Shown here piece by piece: positions 8,442-17,341 of a stretch of 42,939 bases of DNA. This DNA is from an uncultured Eubacteriales bacterium. GTDB lineage: Bacteria; Bacillota; Clostridia; Tissierellales; Peptoniphilaceae. The DNA lies in assembly GCA_902488815.1 (NCBI GenBank), contig CABTXP010000007.1, positions 1 through 42,939 of the forward strand. The letters are read 5' to 3'. The notes beneath the pieces were generated by a model that saw only the letters and a program-made list of their open reading frames with translations, was not told where the DNA came from and did no database searches. Within the stretch, counting starts at the first letter, position 1. Each line of letters begins with the position of its first letter. Both the position numbers and the translations under genes were made by a program.

Positions 8442-9336
8442 TTTCTTCTCCTATTTTCTCTTGTAGATATCCTTCTCTAATACTTTTATCGCTGATGAAA
8501 ACTTCATCTACGGACAAATAATTTAATATTTCACTTAACACAATAAATCCTGTAGTTGCTGTGTGAATTCGTGAAGGGTTCACTTGAAGTAAAGTCCCTA
8601 TAACTTCTTTTTTATTTTCCGAAAGTCCCTTTATAATTTCATCCAAGTCGGCTTTTGAAATGTACTTCGGATTTTCTGTTGACATAAGTTCCGAGGACAA
8701 ATTTCCTGCGCACCTTATTGTGCCGCCGATTCCGTAGGCCGAATATTTCTTTTTAACAACAGGCGCCTTTAAAGTTTCTAAAGCCTCGCGAACTTCCTTT
8801 CTGATTTTTTTCTCTTCTTTTTTCGTGGGGAAAAGTCCTTCAACATAATTTGTAAAGGTGCTTAAAGATCCTTCAGGGATTGACTCTTCATAAATTATTT
8901 TCCCCTTGTCAATAATTGTGATTTCACTTGAGCCGCCGCCTATATCAAGTACAATTCCGCTGTCAAAGTTGTACTCACTTCGCACGGCATTAAGTCCCAA
9001 AAGAGCTTCTCTTTTTCCGGCTACAAGGTCAATTTCCACCCCCGTTTCTTCCTTCACTCTCTTTATAATTTCATCGCAGTTCTTTGCATTTCTTACAGCG
9101 GCGGTGGCAAAGACATACTTCCTGTCTGATTCAAACAAATCAATAATCTTGTTTAATTTTTCAATAGTCAGGACTAATTTGTTAATGCCTTTTTCGCTCA
9201 TAGTCTTTTTATCTATATATGATGCAAGACCTGCCGTAACTTTCTTTTGAATAAGAGGTAAAGTCTTTCCGCCTCTTACAAGGTACATATTTAATCTTAT
9301 GGTGTTTGAACCTATGTCTATAATTGCGTACTTCAT
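8434..9336 (-). CDS. ppx: Exopolyphosphatase/guanosine pentaphosphatase family protein (short form)
   Basis: A Ppx/GppA-family phosphatase that removes terminal phosphate from polyphosphate or pppGpp. The actin-like ATPase fold is shown by DIGSNTIRL at the N-terminus (residues 7-15), the second phosphate loop DIGGGSSEI (about 131-139), and GIGGTIRC (about 202-209). At 300 aa it contains only the two-lobed catalytic part and lacks the C-terminal HD-like domain of longer E. coli-type Ppx. Whether its main substrate is polyP or pppGpp is open; pairing with ppk1 favours polyP. First gene of the ppx-ppk1 operon. Confidence 0.93.
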   Translation of the reverse strand: MKYAIIDIGSNTIRLNMYLVRGGKTLPLIQKKVTAGLASYIDKKTMSEKGINKLVLTIEKLNKIIDLFESDRKYVFATAAVRNAKNCDEIIKRVKEETGVEIDLVAGKREALLGLNAVRSEYNFDSGIVLDIGGGSSEITIIDKGKIIYEESIPEGSLSTFTNYVEGLFPTKKEEKKIRKEVREALETLKAPVVKKKYSAYGIGGTIRCAGNLSSELMSTENPKYISKADLDEIIKGLSENKKEVIGTLLQVNPSRIHTATTGFIVLSEILNYLSVDEVFISDKSIREGYLQEKIGEENE

Positions 9337-9387
9337 ATTTTCTCCCGTGTGTTTCTAAATCAATTATACCCGATTTGGAAAAAGAAT

Positions 9388-9422
9388 AAAAAAAAATTCC
9401 CCCGCTTAACGAGGGAATTTGG
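9388..9422 (-). terminator. Terminator of atoE
   Basis: On the minus strand AAATTCCCTCG and GCGGGGGAATTT pair around TTAA and are followed by a long T run, separating atoE from the ppx-ppk1 operon. Confidence 0.9.
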
Positions 9423-9431
9423 TTTTATTAT

Positions 9432-10802
9432 CTACCATAGTAAGAAACCTATTGAAACAATAATTCCTACATATAACAAGATTACTACGCAGTAACCCAT
9501 AATGTCTTTTGCGCCAAGTTTTGCAATACCAAGAGCCGGTAATGCCCAGAACGGTTGAAGCATGTTAGTCCATGAGTCTCCCCATGCAATAGCCATAGCG
9601 ATTTGTCCCGGGTCGCAACCTAATTGAATACCTGCAGGCATTGTGATAGGTCCTTGAACTGCCCATTGTCCACCGCCTGACGGTACGAACAAGTTGATAA
9701 CACCTGCTACCCAGAATGTAATCATACCGAATGTCTTTGTAGTTGCAATTTTAATAAATCCGTTAGTAATAACTGATGCAAGTGATACACCGTCTGCATT
9801 AGCGCCAACCATCATACCCATGATACCTGCGTAGAATGGGAATTGAAGGATGATACCGCCAGCTGTACCTGAAGCGTCTCCAATAGCGTTTATGTAGTTC
9901 ATCGGAGTCTTGTGGAATGCAATACCTAATGCCAAGAAGATTAAGTTTACGATGTTAAGACTTAGAACGAAACCGTTTGTTGCAAAGTGTTTAACAAGGT
10001 ATACAACTGAAATAACTACTACACAGTATGATAAGAATGCTGAGTTTTCAAGTTTTTCAGCAGGAGTCATTTCCGCTCTTGTCTTACGAGTTGCTTCACG
10101 AGCTGCAATAATTGCATCTTCTTCTTCAAACATCTTAGGATCAACAGTTACAGTTTTGTCCGGTGACGGATGCATTGCTCTGTTGATGAAAGGAATAGTT
10201 AAGATGATTAACCAAACCATGATTAAGTTTTGAGTTGAGAAAAGAGTTTCGCTAACAGGAATAATTTCTGTTAAAGCTCCAAGTGTAACTTTTCCTACTT
10301 CTTCAGCGTTTGATGCAAGTGCAAGAGGAACTGATCCTGAAGCACCCGGATGCCATACAACGAATCCTGAGTAAGCTGATGCGATTAAAAGTCTGTAGTC
10401 AACGTTTTTAACTTTCTTTGCAACTTCTTTTGCAAGTAAAGCACCAACTACAAGACCGAAGCCCCAGTTTAACCAGCAGCAAATTGCTGAAACTAAAGTT
10501 ACGATTACTATTGCACTACCCGGAGTCTTCGGTTTAGAAGCAATAGATTGAAGAAGTTTTTGGATCGGTGCTGAGTTGGCAAATGCACTACCAAGTACCA
10601 ATACCAATACCATTTGCATTGTAAATGCAAGTAAATTCCATACGCCGTTTCCCCAGTGCATAACCATTGCCATGGGTCCTTGGCCTGTTGCGAACATTGC
10701 CCAGAAAAATGTTATTATTGAAAGAATAATAGCAAAGATAAATGCGTCGGGCAAATACTTTTGTACTAAAGCTACGCAACCATTAGTAAATTTTTTAAAC
10801 AT
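9432..10802 (-). CDS. atoE: Short-chain fatty acid transporter, AtoE family
   Basis: A 456-aa polytopic membrane protein with about ten to twelve hydrophobic segments. Family marks include FTNGCVALVQKYLPDAFIFA at the start, NWGFGLVVGA, and the conserved FVPSGGGQWAVQGPI near residue 370. AtoE proteins carry butyrate or acetoacetate across the membrane, so the likely partner is the AtoDA CoA-transferase, although that operon is about 3.3 kb downstream beyond ppx-ppk1. The ATG follows TAGGAGGT. It is a single-gene unit closed by its own terminator. Confidence 0.93.
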   Translation of the reverse strand: MFKKFTNGCVALVQKYLPDAFIFAIILSIITFFWAMFATGQGPMAMVMHWGNGVWNLLAFTMQMVLVLVLGSAFANSAPIQKLLQSIASKPKTPGSAIVIVTLVSAICCWLNWGFGLVVGALLAKEVAKKVKNVDYRLLIASAYSGFVVWHPGASGSVPLALASNAEEVGKVTLGALTEIIPVSETLFSTQNLIMVWLIILTIPFINRAMHPSPDKTVTVDPKMFEEEDAIIAAREATRKTRAEMTPAEKLENSAFLSYCVVVISVVYLVKHFATNGFVLSLNIVNLIFLALGIAFHKTPMNYINAIGDASGTAGGIILQFPFYAGIMGMMVGANADGVSLASVITNGFIKIATTKTFGMITFWVAGVINLFVPSGGGQWAVQGPITMPAGIQLGCDPGQIAMAIAWGDSWTNMLQPFWALPALGIAKLGAKDIMGYCVVILLYVGIIVSIGFLLW

Positions 10803-10868
10803 AAATACCTCCTAAACTATGTTTAGATATAAAACCTTACAAGTGAATTATATATCAATCGCCCAAAT

Positions 10869-10908
10869 AAAAAAAGTGGTATTTGCATTGTAAAAAATAC
10901 AAATACCA
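10869..10908 (-). terminator. Terminator of the lepB-MATE-mntP-mutS-like operon
   Basis: On the minus strand TGGTATTTG and CAAATACCA form a 9-bp stem around a 14-nt loop, followed by C and seven T. Confidence 0.8.
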
Positions 10909-11023
10909 ATAAAAATTTAAAGAAATCAAAGTTATTAGGCTATAATTTTTGACATTTCTTAGTTTTTGATTACTTTTTATTGATAATTTTTAATTTGGTT
11001 AAAAATATATCAATTTAAAAAAT

Positions 11024-12688
11024 TTAAAAATATTTTATTTTCGGCAAAATATTTTCCTTTTCCGAAGAGAGTTCTCTCGAAAAATCTTTCGCCTCTTCAG
11101 TTATCTCCTTAGGGTATCCGAAGAGTTCTAAAATTGCCACGGCATTTCGTGTGACTGCAGGACCTTCCTTTATTAAAAAGTCAAACTCAATGTCGCCATC
11201 TACAATTTGTTCTTCAAAGTGGTAGTTTGAAAATTCTTTCTCCAAGAGATATGTAAGCTCAATGTCGTGAGTGGCAGCCATTACAAAATTGTCCTTGGAA
11301 AGATATTTAAGAAGGGCTCTTGCGGCAGAAATTCTGTCCACTGTATTTGTGCCTTTAAAGACTTCGTCAAGTAAAAAGATACAGCCTTTTTTCTCAAGCA
11401 TTCTCTTAATCGCCATTGTCTCACGGACAAAGTAGCTGGCCCCCTCTTCAATTGAGTCGCTGATGTCTACCGCCGTAATTAAATCAGTCCTGTGTGTGGT
11501 AAATTCTTTTCCTATTACAAAGCCAAGGGACATTGCCATAATTTGAGATATGCCCAAGGTTCTTAAAAAGGTAGACTTGCCTGAAGCATTTGAGCCTGTG
11601 AGTAGAACCGAGTTCTCAAATTTAAAAGTGCTGCCAACACTTGTGCCTTTAAAAAATAAGATGGGGTTGTGAAGGTCTACTGCCGAAATATTTTCGCCGT
11701 AATTTGCCTTTGTAATTTCCTCGCCCATTTCTTTTTTAAGTGATGCAAGTCCTATGTACATGTCGCACTGTGCACTTAACATGTAAATATCCTGCAGGTC
11801 CTTTAAGTTGTCGTTAACAAATTTAACTGCTCTAAAAAATACTACGGACTCGTACTGACACAAAATATTTATTGTGGAATACAAAAAGTCCGAGTCGCTG
11901 CCGGTCTTTGCATAATTTCTCCTGAGTCTTTTTAAAAATCTGTTAACGTTTTGAGATTTGTCTCGCAAATTTTTTTGAAACTCTCCCAAGTCCAAGTCGC
12001 TTTTTATAATTGCCTTTGAAACTTCAAGGACTGACCTTAAATATCCGAAGGTTTTACTCCTGCCCAAGGTTGCCTTTTCCATGTGCACAGACAAGAAATA
12101 TCCCAAGTAAGTCAGTATTCCCACGGGAATTAATGCCTTTAATTTAAAAAAGTAAAATAAAATGACGATGTACAATGGTGTAAATGCCATAAAGTAGACC
12201 AGTGGTTTAAATTTTTGCCAACTTAAAAGCTCCACCCCTTCTTTTATAGTCTCTAAGTAACTAACGTCCTTTATACTTTGAAGCTTTAAAAATTCAAGGC
12301 CCAAATAGGTGCACTTGTCTTCATTGGACAAGAGTTCATCAATTATTTTGTCATCCTCCGGACTGTGTGTATTGGAGTGAAGTTTGTTGTACAGGGCAAT
12401 TGAGCCCATGTGTGAATAGGACCTGTCAATACAGTTAAAGACCTTGTCCATCTCCATGTCATTCCATGTTATGGAGTCTACAGGACTCTTTTTGTCCTCA
12501 AAAAAAGATATGATTTTTAAATTTCTGTTTCTGAATTTTCTCTTGCCGAAGTCATCTCTTGCCTTCTCGCCCATTACCTTGTTGAATTTATATTTCCTGT
12601 ACCAATCAAAGGAAAAGCCTAAGATAAGAACGATGGCAAGCATAAGGAGTAGGCCCTTAGCCTCCGACAGCACTTGTCCTAAATTCAC
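11024..12688 (-). CDS. Membrane-associated MutS-family ATPase
   Basis: A 554-aa protein with a MutS C-terminal ATPase domain: Walker A GSNASGKST (about residues 364-372), Walker B IFLLDEVFKGTNT (about 435-447) and AATHDIEL (about 471-478). It lacks the mismatch-recognition domain of MutS1. Instead it has an N-terminal hydrophobic segment (about 13-27) and a hydrophobic pair near 165-200, so it is probably membrane-bound. Such short MutS-like proteins occur in many clostridia and have no settled role; it should not be called a mismatch repair enzyme on this evidence. The GTG start overlaps the mntP stop by 1 nt and has GGAGGG upstream. It is the last gene of the operon. Confidence 0.85.
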   Translation of the reverse strand: MNLGQVLSEAKGLLLMLAIVLILGFSFDWYRKYKFNKVMGEKARDDFGKRKFRNRNLKIISFFEDKKSPVDSITWNDMEMDKVFNCIDRSYSHMGSIALYNKLHSNTHSPEDDKIIDELLSNEDKCTYLGLEFLKLQSIKDVSYLETIKEGVELLSWQKFKPLVYFMAFTPLYIVILFYFFKLKALIPVGILTYLGYFLSVHMEKATLGRSKTFGYLRSVLEVSKAIIKSDLDLGEFQKNLRDKSQNVNRFLKRLRRNYAKTGSDSDFLYSTINILCQYESVVFFRAVKFVNDNLKDLQDIYMLSAQCDMYIGLASLKKEMGEEITKANYGENISAVDLHNPILFFKGTSVGSTFKFENSVLLTGSNASGKSTFLRTLGISQIMAMSLGFVIGKEFTTHRTDLITAVDISDSIEEGASYFVRETMAIKRMLEKKGCIFLLDEVFKGTNTVDRISAARALLKYLSKDNFVMAATHDIELTYLLEKEFSNYHFEEQIVDGDIEFDFLIKEGPAVTRNAVAILELFGYPKEITEEAKDFSRELSSEKENILPKIKYF

Positions 12689-13248
12689 TATGCGTACCCT
12701 CCCAAGTGTTCAATTAAAATTTTTATGCCTATTAAGATTAAAACTATGCCGCCGGCAATCTCCGCCTTGTCTTTATACTTTATGCCGAAAATTTTGCCGA
12801 TATAAACTCCCGCCACGGAAATTACAAAAGTTGTAACACCGATAATCGTTGCGGCGGAGAATATTTCCACTTGAAAAAAAGCAAAGCTTATTCCCACCGC
12901 CAAGGCGTCAATACTTGTGGCAACGGCAAGCATTAAAAGACTTTTAAAGTCAAAGCCGCCTATTTCGCAAGTTTTATCCCTTGACTCTCTAATCATATTA
13001 AAGCCAATAATTCCAAGTAAAATAAATGCCACCCAGTGATCATAGGCCTTTATTTTACTCTCAAAACTCCTGCCTAAATAATAGCCGATTATGGGCATAA
13101 GAGCCTGAAAGACTCCGAAGAAAAGCCCAACTTTTAAAATGTTTTTCCAGTCGTTTTCTTTAACGGCAAGTCCCTTACAGACAGATGCGGCAAAAGCATC
13201 CATTGCAAGTGCCGCGCCGATTAAAAATATTGAAAAAAATCCTTCCAT
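12688..13248 (-). CDS. mntP: Manganese efflux pump MntP (DUF204 family)
   Basis: A six-helix, 186-aa inner-membrane protein that exports Mn(II). MntP marks are the paired repeats with conserved acidic residues: GAALAMDAFAASVCKGL at residues 11-27 and ATSIDALAVGISFAFF in the second half, the AMDA and SIDA aspartates being the family's key residues. The ATG start is 3 nt from the MATE gene stop. No yybP-ykoY manganese riboswitch is visible before it, since it is transcribed from an upstream promoter. Confidence 0.95.
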   Translation of the reverse strand: MEGFFSIFLIGAALAMDAFAASVCKGLAVKENDWKNILKVGLFFGVFQALMPIIGYYLGRSFESKIKAYDHWVAFILLGIIGFNMIRESRDKTCEIGGFDFKSLLMLAVATSIDALAVGISFAFFQVEIFSAATIIGVTTFVISVAGVYIGKIFGIKYKDKAEIAGGIVLILIGIKILIEHLGGYA

Positions 13249-13251
13249 ATC

Positions 13252-14604
13252 CTACCTTACTCTCGTATACATCCATTCACCACGTCTGTAGTACGTAGTC
13301 CGCACAATAAAATCTCCCAAATCTGCAGCCATATATGAGGCAAAAAGAAATTCAATGGGAAGCTTAAGTATAAACACAACTAATACCAAAAATGGGAATT
13401 GGATAACCCATTGACTTACAACACCGGAGATAATCATAGGAAGATTGTATCCGCTACCGCTAAAAATTATACTCAGTCCGAATCCATATGCCAAAAGGGG
13501 CATCATCAATGTGGAAAAGCGTAAAAATTTCGAACCTAATTCCACAACCGGTTCGTCTTTTGTAAAAATTCCGATAAGTTCTCTTGAAAAAATCATAATT
13601 GCTGCACAAAAAACAACCATAAATATTGCCGAAAAAGTTGCCGTGACTTTGGCAGTTAATCTTGCATCTTCAATTTGATTGTCACCAAGTTGTTGACCTG
13701 CAATTACTGAGCCTCCCGTGAGAAGGCCGTTAACCGGGAAAAGAATAAATCCGTAAATTTTAGTTCCCACACCTATGGCCGATATTGCGTCGTCGCCATA
13801 AACAGTTACAAACTTAATAGTCAGTGCAGAGAAAATAAAACGGGAAAGCATTGTAAGTCCGTTTGCAAATCCGATTTTCAAAAGTTTCATGTCTATTTCA
13901 TAGTCAAGCTTCAAAAGGCCTTTCATGGAAAGTTTAATAAAGCCCTTGCCTTTGAAGATTATAATCATGCCCACAATAAAAGAAAAGCAGGTTGCAATAA
14001 CCGTGGCAACGGCAGCACCTTTTACTCCCATTCCGAAACCTTTAATGCCTACATAGGGCACTTCTTCAAACATAAAGATAGGGTCCAAGACAATATTTAT
14101 AACCGTTGCAAGAAGCATGATGTAAAAAGGTGTTTTTGAATCTCCCGCACATCTGAAGATTGTATTAATGGAATAGGAAGCAAAAAATATAGGCAAAAAA
14201 TAAATGCGCAGCTTGCCGTAATCCATCCCCGCCTGAACGATTTCCGGGACCTTTGTATAAAAGTTAAGGAGCGGATTTAATGAAATAAAAAGTAAAAATC
14301 CCGCGATAATTGCAACAAATACTTTAAAAGTAATGGTCTGCTCCGCAACTCTGTTTGTCCTTTCATAATCCTTTCTGCCGTAGTTTTGACTTAGCATGGA
14401 AATACTTGATGCTCCTATAACCTCATTTAAAAACATAAAGATCCAAAGGACGGTAGAAAAAAGAGTAACCCCTGCAACTGCAGAGGAACTGATTTGTCCG
14501 ACCCAGATCATGTCCACAATGTCGTACACGGACTGTAGGACCGTGGCCATCATCGTGGGAAAGGATAATTTGAATAAGTCGTTAATTATTTGTTTTTTGT
14601 TCAT
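13252..14604 (-). CDS. MATE-family multidrug/cation efflux transporter
   Basis: A 450-aa, twelve-helix protein of the MATE superfamily that extrudes drugs or metabolites using an ion gradient. Family features are the N-terminal LSFPTMMATVLQSVYDIVDMIWVG and, in the second half, the mirrored GTKIYGFILFPVNGLLTGGS. The substrate is unknown. Its start lies 23 nt inside the lepB gene, and its stop is 3 nt before mntP, so it belongs to a four-gene operon. A second, different MATE gene lies at 17342-18676. Confidence 0.93.
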   Translation of the reverse strand: MNKKQIINDLFKLSFPTMMATVLQSVYDIVDMIWVGQISSSAVAGVTLFSTVLWIFMFLNEVIGASSISMLSQNYGRKDYERTNRVAEQTITFKVFVAIIAGFLLFISLNPLLNFYTKVPEIVQAGMDYGKLRIYFLPIFFASYSINTIFRCAGDSKTPFYIMLLATVINIVLDPIFMFEEVPYVGIKGFGMGVKGAAVATVIATCFSFIVGMIIIFKGKGFIKLSMKGLLKLDYEIDMKLLKIGFANGLTMLSRFIFSALTIKFVTVYGDDAISAIGVGTKIYGFILFPVNGLLTGGSVIAGQQLGDNQIEDARLTAKVTATFSAIFMVVFCAAIMIFSRELIGIFTKDEPVVELGSKFLRFSTLMMPLLAYGFGLSIIFSGSGYNLPMIISGVVSQWVIQFPFLVLVVFILKLPIEFLFASYMAADLGDFIVRTTYYRRGEWMYTRVR

Positions 14605-15097
14605 AGTTAATTAATTTTTCAAAGGGATAAATTCTAAATATTACCTTGCCCTTAATCTCGTCAAGAGTAATGGGGCCGAAGATACGTGAGTCTACGGAGT
14701 TGGGACGATTGTCTCCAAGTACGAAGACCTCATCTTCATTTAAAGTCCATGAGCTCTCAGGTGAGTTGGGGAAAGTCTGTGGCGATGATGTGTACTCTTC
14801 ATGTTGTACCTCGCCGTTTACAAGGAGCTCCCCTTCAACCAAGTCTACTCTGTCGCCTCCTGTGGCAATTACTCTCTTAATCAAAAGTTTCTTTTCGCCC
14901 TTAGGTCTTAAGATGATAATACTTCCCTTGTGAAAATTCTTTTTCACTCCAATCTTACTTACAAATAAAATGTTTCCGTTGTGAAGCGTAGGCTCCATAC
15001 TGCTCTGCCTTACAATGGAAATGTTAAACACATATGCTCTCAAAACAAATGCAAGAGCAATGACAATAATTATGTATATAAAGTCTTTTAATTTCAT
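14582..15097 (-). CDS. lepB: Signal peptidase I
   Basis: A membrane-bound serine protease that removes signal peptides from exported proteins. The 171-aa protein has one N-terminal membrane helix (about residues 6-26). The catalytic Ser33 is in RQSSMEPTL and the catalytic Lys74 in LIKRVIATGGD; box E, GDNRPNSVDSR, is near residue 127. ATG 15097 was chosen because GGAGGT lies 5 nt upstream; a longer reading from 15154 would add a hydrophobic extension without a ribosome-binding site. The 3' end overlaps the MATE gene by 23 nt. Confidence 0.95.
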   Translation of the reverse strand: MKLKDFIYIIIVIALAFVLRAYVFNISIVRQSSMEPTLHNGNILFVSKIGVKKNFHKGSIIILRPKGEKKLLIKRVIATGGDRVDLVEGELLVNGEVQHEEYTSSPQTFPNSPESSWTLNEDEVFVLGDNRPNSVDSRIFGPITLDEIKGKVIFRIYPFEKLINYEQKTNN

Positions 15098-15214
15098 TAC
15101 AACCTCCATAAAAAATATTAACACATAGATATGAAAATATAAAACTTTTCTCATTAATGAGTAGCATTAAAAAAATGCAGCAAAAAATTATTTTAAATTT
15201 TTCAAAAATTTTAC

Positions 15215-15242
15215 TTGCAAAGGAAAAAATTCTTGTTACAAT
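15215..15242 (+). promoter_or_regulatory. Promoter of the GntR-ABC operon
   Basis: TTGCAA (15215-15220) and TACAAT (15237-15242) are 16 nt apart, directly upstream of the inverted repeat at 15250-15271. Confidence 0.65.
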
Positions 15243-15249
15243 ATAGTTA

Positions 15250-15271
15250 GTTCATTACTTGAGTAATTAAC
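15250..15271. promoter_or_regulatory. Putative GntR/YtrA-type operator
   Basis: GTTCATTAC and GTAATTAAC form an inverted repeat (8 of 9 pairs) around TTGA. It starts 8 nt after the -10 box and covers the expected transcription start, the position expected for autorepression by the GntR-family protein encoded just downstream. Confidence 0.6.
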
Positions 15272-15286
15272 CACGGAGGTGATGGT

Positions 15287-15643
15287 GTGAATTTTGATAA
15301 GCCGATTTATGTACAAATCGCAGATTTTGTCGAAAACGAAATAATAACGGGAAAGCTTAATCCCGGTGAAGCATCCCCAAGTACGAACGAATTGTCGCGG
15401 CTCTTTAATATTAACCCCGCAACTGCGGGCAAAGGGCTTCAGCTATTGGTGGATGAAGAAATTTTATTTAAAAAGAGAGGCATTGGGATGATAGTCACAG
15501 ATGATGCAAAACAAATTGCAATTGAAAAGAGAAAGAATGATTTTTTTGAAAATACAATTCCCCTTCTACGATCTGAAATGAATAGACTGGGTTTAGATAT
15601 AGAAGAAGTAATTGAGAAACTAAAGGAGGATAAAAATGCTTGA
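15287..15643 (+). CDS. GntR-family transcriptional regulator, YtrA subfamily
   Basis: A 118-aa DNA-binding protein. The N-terminal winged HTH starts with PIYVQIADFVENEI and continues GEASPSTNELSRLFNINPATAGKGLQ, typical of GntR proteins. The short C-terminal part (about 40 aa) is the size of the YtrA subfamily, which lacks a large ligand domain and usually represses an adjacent ABC transporter operon. The GTG start has GGAGGT 6 nt upstream. The stop overlaps the ABC ATPase start by 8 nt. Autoregulation through the site at 15250-15271 is likely. Confidence 0.92.
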   Translation: MNFDKPIYVQIADFVENEIITGKLNPGEASPSTNELSRLFNINPATAGKGLQLLVDEEILFKKRGIGMIVTDDAKQIAIEKRKNDFFENTIPLLRSEMNRLGLDIEEVIEKLKEDKNA

Positions 15644-16493
15644 GATAAAAAATTTAGACAAGTCCTTCGGCAAATTAAATGTGCTTAACAATTTAAGTGC
15701 CGAATTTGAAGACAATAAAGTCTACGGTCTCATCGGTGCCAACGGCAGCGGCAAGACCACACTTATGAAGATAATTTCAAACCACATTCCAAACTACAAA
15801 GGCGAAGTCCTCTTTGAGGGAATGAATGTAACGGAAAACCAACAGGCCATTTCAGACATAGTCTATGTAGGCGACGGCTTTCCCAAGTCAGCGGCAACTC
15901 TGTCACAGAAAATCGACGGAATTTTTAAAACTGTAAAACTTTTCAGACCGGACTTTGACATGGACTATGCCTTGGAGCTCTTGGACAAATTTAAACTTTC
16001 AAAGAAAAGCAAGTATAAAAAACTTTCCACAGGCAACAAGACTATAGTGGAACTTATTATAGGCCTTGCGTCGAGAGCAAAGCTTACAATTTTTGACGAG
16101 CCTTCAAGCGGCCTTGATGCCGTAAACAGATACAAGTTTTATTCCTACCTTATGGAGGACTTGGAAAAATATCCCCGCACGGTAATTATTTCCACTCACA
16201 TAATCGGAGAAATTGAAAACTATTTAACCGATGTGAAGATTTTAAACGACGGCAAATTTATTTTGGAAGACGAAGTATTAAACATTCAAAGTCGTGCGTA
16301 CAAAGTAAAGGACTATGAACCGACGGGCAAAAATATTGTGGCAAGGGAATTTATTGCAGGATCGAAATTTTACTATGTCTATGACACTTTAAGTGAAGAT
16401 GAGATTAAAGACATTGAGCTAAACATGGGTACAGTATCCAAAGTTGACCTTCAAAGAATTTTCGTGGCAATGATAGGAGGACAAAATGAGTAA
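15636..16493 (+). CDS. ABC transporter ATP-binding protein (YtrB-like)
   Basis: A 285-aa nucleotide-binding subunit. Walker A GANGSGKTT lies at about residues 34-42, the signature region is KLSTGNKTIVELI (a degenerate LSGGQ), Walker B is LTIFDEPSSGLD (about 150-161), and the switch His is in ISTHIIGEIE. A C-terminal extension of about 80 aa follows, as in YtrB/YxlF-type proteins. It pairs with the following permease; the substrate is unknown, though YtrA-regulated transporters often respond to cell-wall-active compounds. It has an AAAGGAGG site and is coupled at both ends by 8-nt overlaps. Confidence 0.93.
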   Translation: MLEIKNLDKSFGKLNVLNNLSAEFEDNKVYGLIGANGSGKTTLMKIISNHIPNYKGEVLFEGMNVTENQQAISDIVYVGDGFPKSAATLSQKIDGIFKTVKLFRPDFDMDYALELLDKFKLSKKSKYKKLSTGNKTIVELIIGLASRAKLTIFDEPSSGLDAVNRYKFYSYLMEDLEKYPRTVIISTHIIGEIENYLTDVKILNDGKFILEDEVLNIQSRAYKVKDYEPTGKNIVAREFIAGSKFYYVYDTLSEDEIKDIELNMGTVSKVDLQRIFVAMIGGQNE

Positions 16494-17214
16494 GAGTTTA
16501 AAATTCACTTTAAAAGACATGCTTAAATCCTATGGCGTAGGAATTATAGTTTGCATTATTTTGGCAATTATAAATGTCTTTACTACAAACAATTTAGTAA
16601 ATATGCAGGATGCATCGGAAGTTTTAACTTCAAATGTAACTGTAAACGGTGTGCCTGTTGGCTCGGCATTTTTAATATTTAAAGTCATTGCCATATTCGG
16701 CTTCACATGGTCCGTAATATTTATCTATCCTTGGATCATCGCCTTTACAGGACCATATGACAGATTTGAAACTCATATAAGACTTGGCAACACTCGTAAG
16801 TCTTACATTGTTTCAGAAATTGTAACGGACATATTAAACATAGTAATTATTCAAATAATGCTCTTAATAATCTATAATTTTTTCACGTCCTTTGTGGAAT
16901 CGGACTCGTTCTTTGTAGAAGGTCTTGACTTTTTAAAGAAAGGTCTCCTTAACTATAGAGTACTATTGGCATACCTTTGCTATGCCATGACTGCAAGATG
17001 GCTTGGCGCACTCACCTACAGATTCGGAGGCAAGTTATGGCTTACACTTCTTGTGTTAGCAGTTCTTTCAAATATATTAATTGCATGGCTCTTTAATGTA
17101 AGACTTAATATAAGCGATACAATGGGACAAATTATTGCATGGGTATATGTTGCGGCTGCAGTTGGAGTTACTATAGTAAGTATGTTGAAACAGGACGTTC
17201 GAGGCAATAAATAG
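16486..17214 (+). CDS. ABC transporter permease
   Basis: A 242-aa integral membrane protein with about six hydrophobic segments (near residues 17-37, 60-85, 108-135, 160-178, 184-206 and 212-232). It has no strong motif of its own; its role follows from its 8-nt overlap with the ABC ATPase gene and its place in the GntR operon. The terminator immediately downstream makes this the last gene of the unit. Confidence 0.82.
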   Translation: MSKSLKFTLKDMLKSYGVGIIVCIILAIINVFTTNNLVNMQDASEVLTSNVTVNGVPVGSAFLIFKVIAIFGFTWSVIFIYPWIIAFTGPYDRFETHIRLGNTRKSYIVSEIVTDILNIVIIQIMLLIIYNFFTSFVESDSFFVEGLDFLKKGLLNYRVLLAYLCYAMTARWLGALTYRFGGKLWLTLLVLAVLSNILIAWLFNVRLNISDTMGQIIAWVYVAAAVGVTIVSMLKQDVRGNK

Positions 17215-17234
17215 AAATAAAATATAATTGGCAT

Positions 17235-17260
17235 AAGGCACCACCTTGTGCCTTTTTTTA
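17235..17260 (+). terminator. Terminator of the GntR-ABC operon
   Basis: AAGGCAC and GTGCCTT form a 7-bp stem with a 6-nt loop, then a T run. Confidence 0.88.
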
Positions 17261-17341
17261 TTGTCTTTCTTCTTATAATCGTAAATATTCGGTGACATAA
17301 TAATCTTAAATTTTATTGTATAATACTTTTCGGAGGTTATT

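Noticed and set aside
9910..10233. Plus-strand open frame opposite atoE
   Set aside because: Composition mirrors the atoE coding strand; no start signal.
13249..15097. yybP-ykoY manganese riboswitch controlling mntP
   Set aside because: mntP has only 3 nt upstream of it before the MATE gene, and no such aptamer was seen before lepB.
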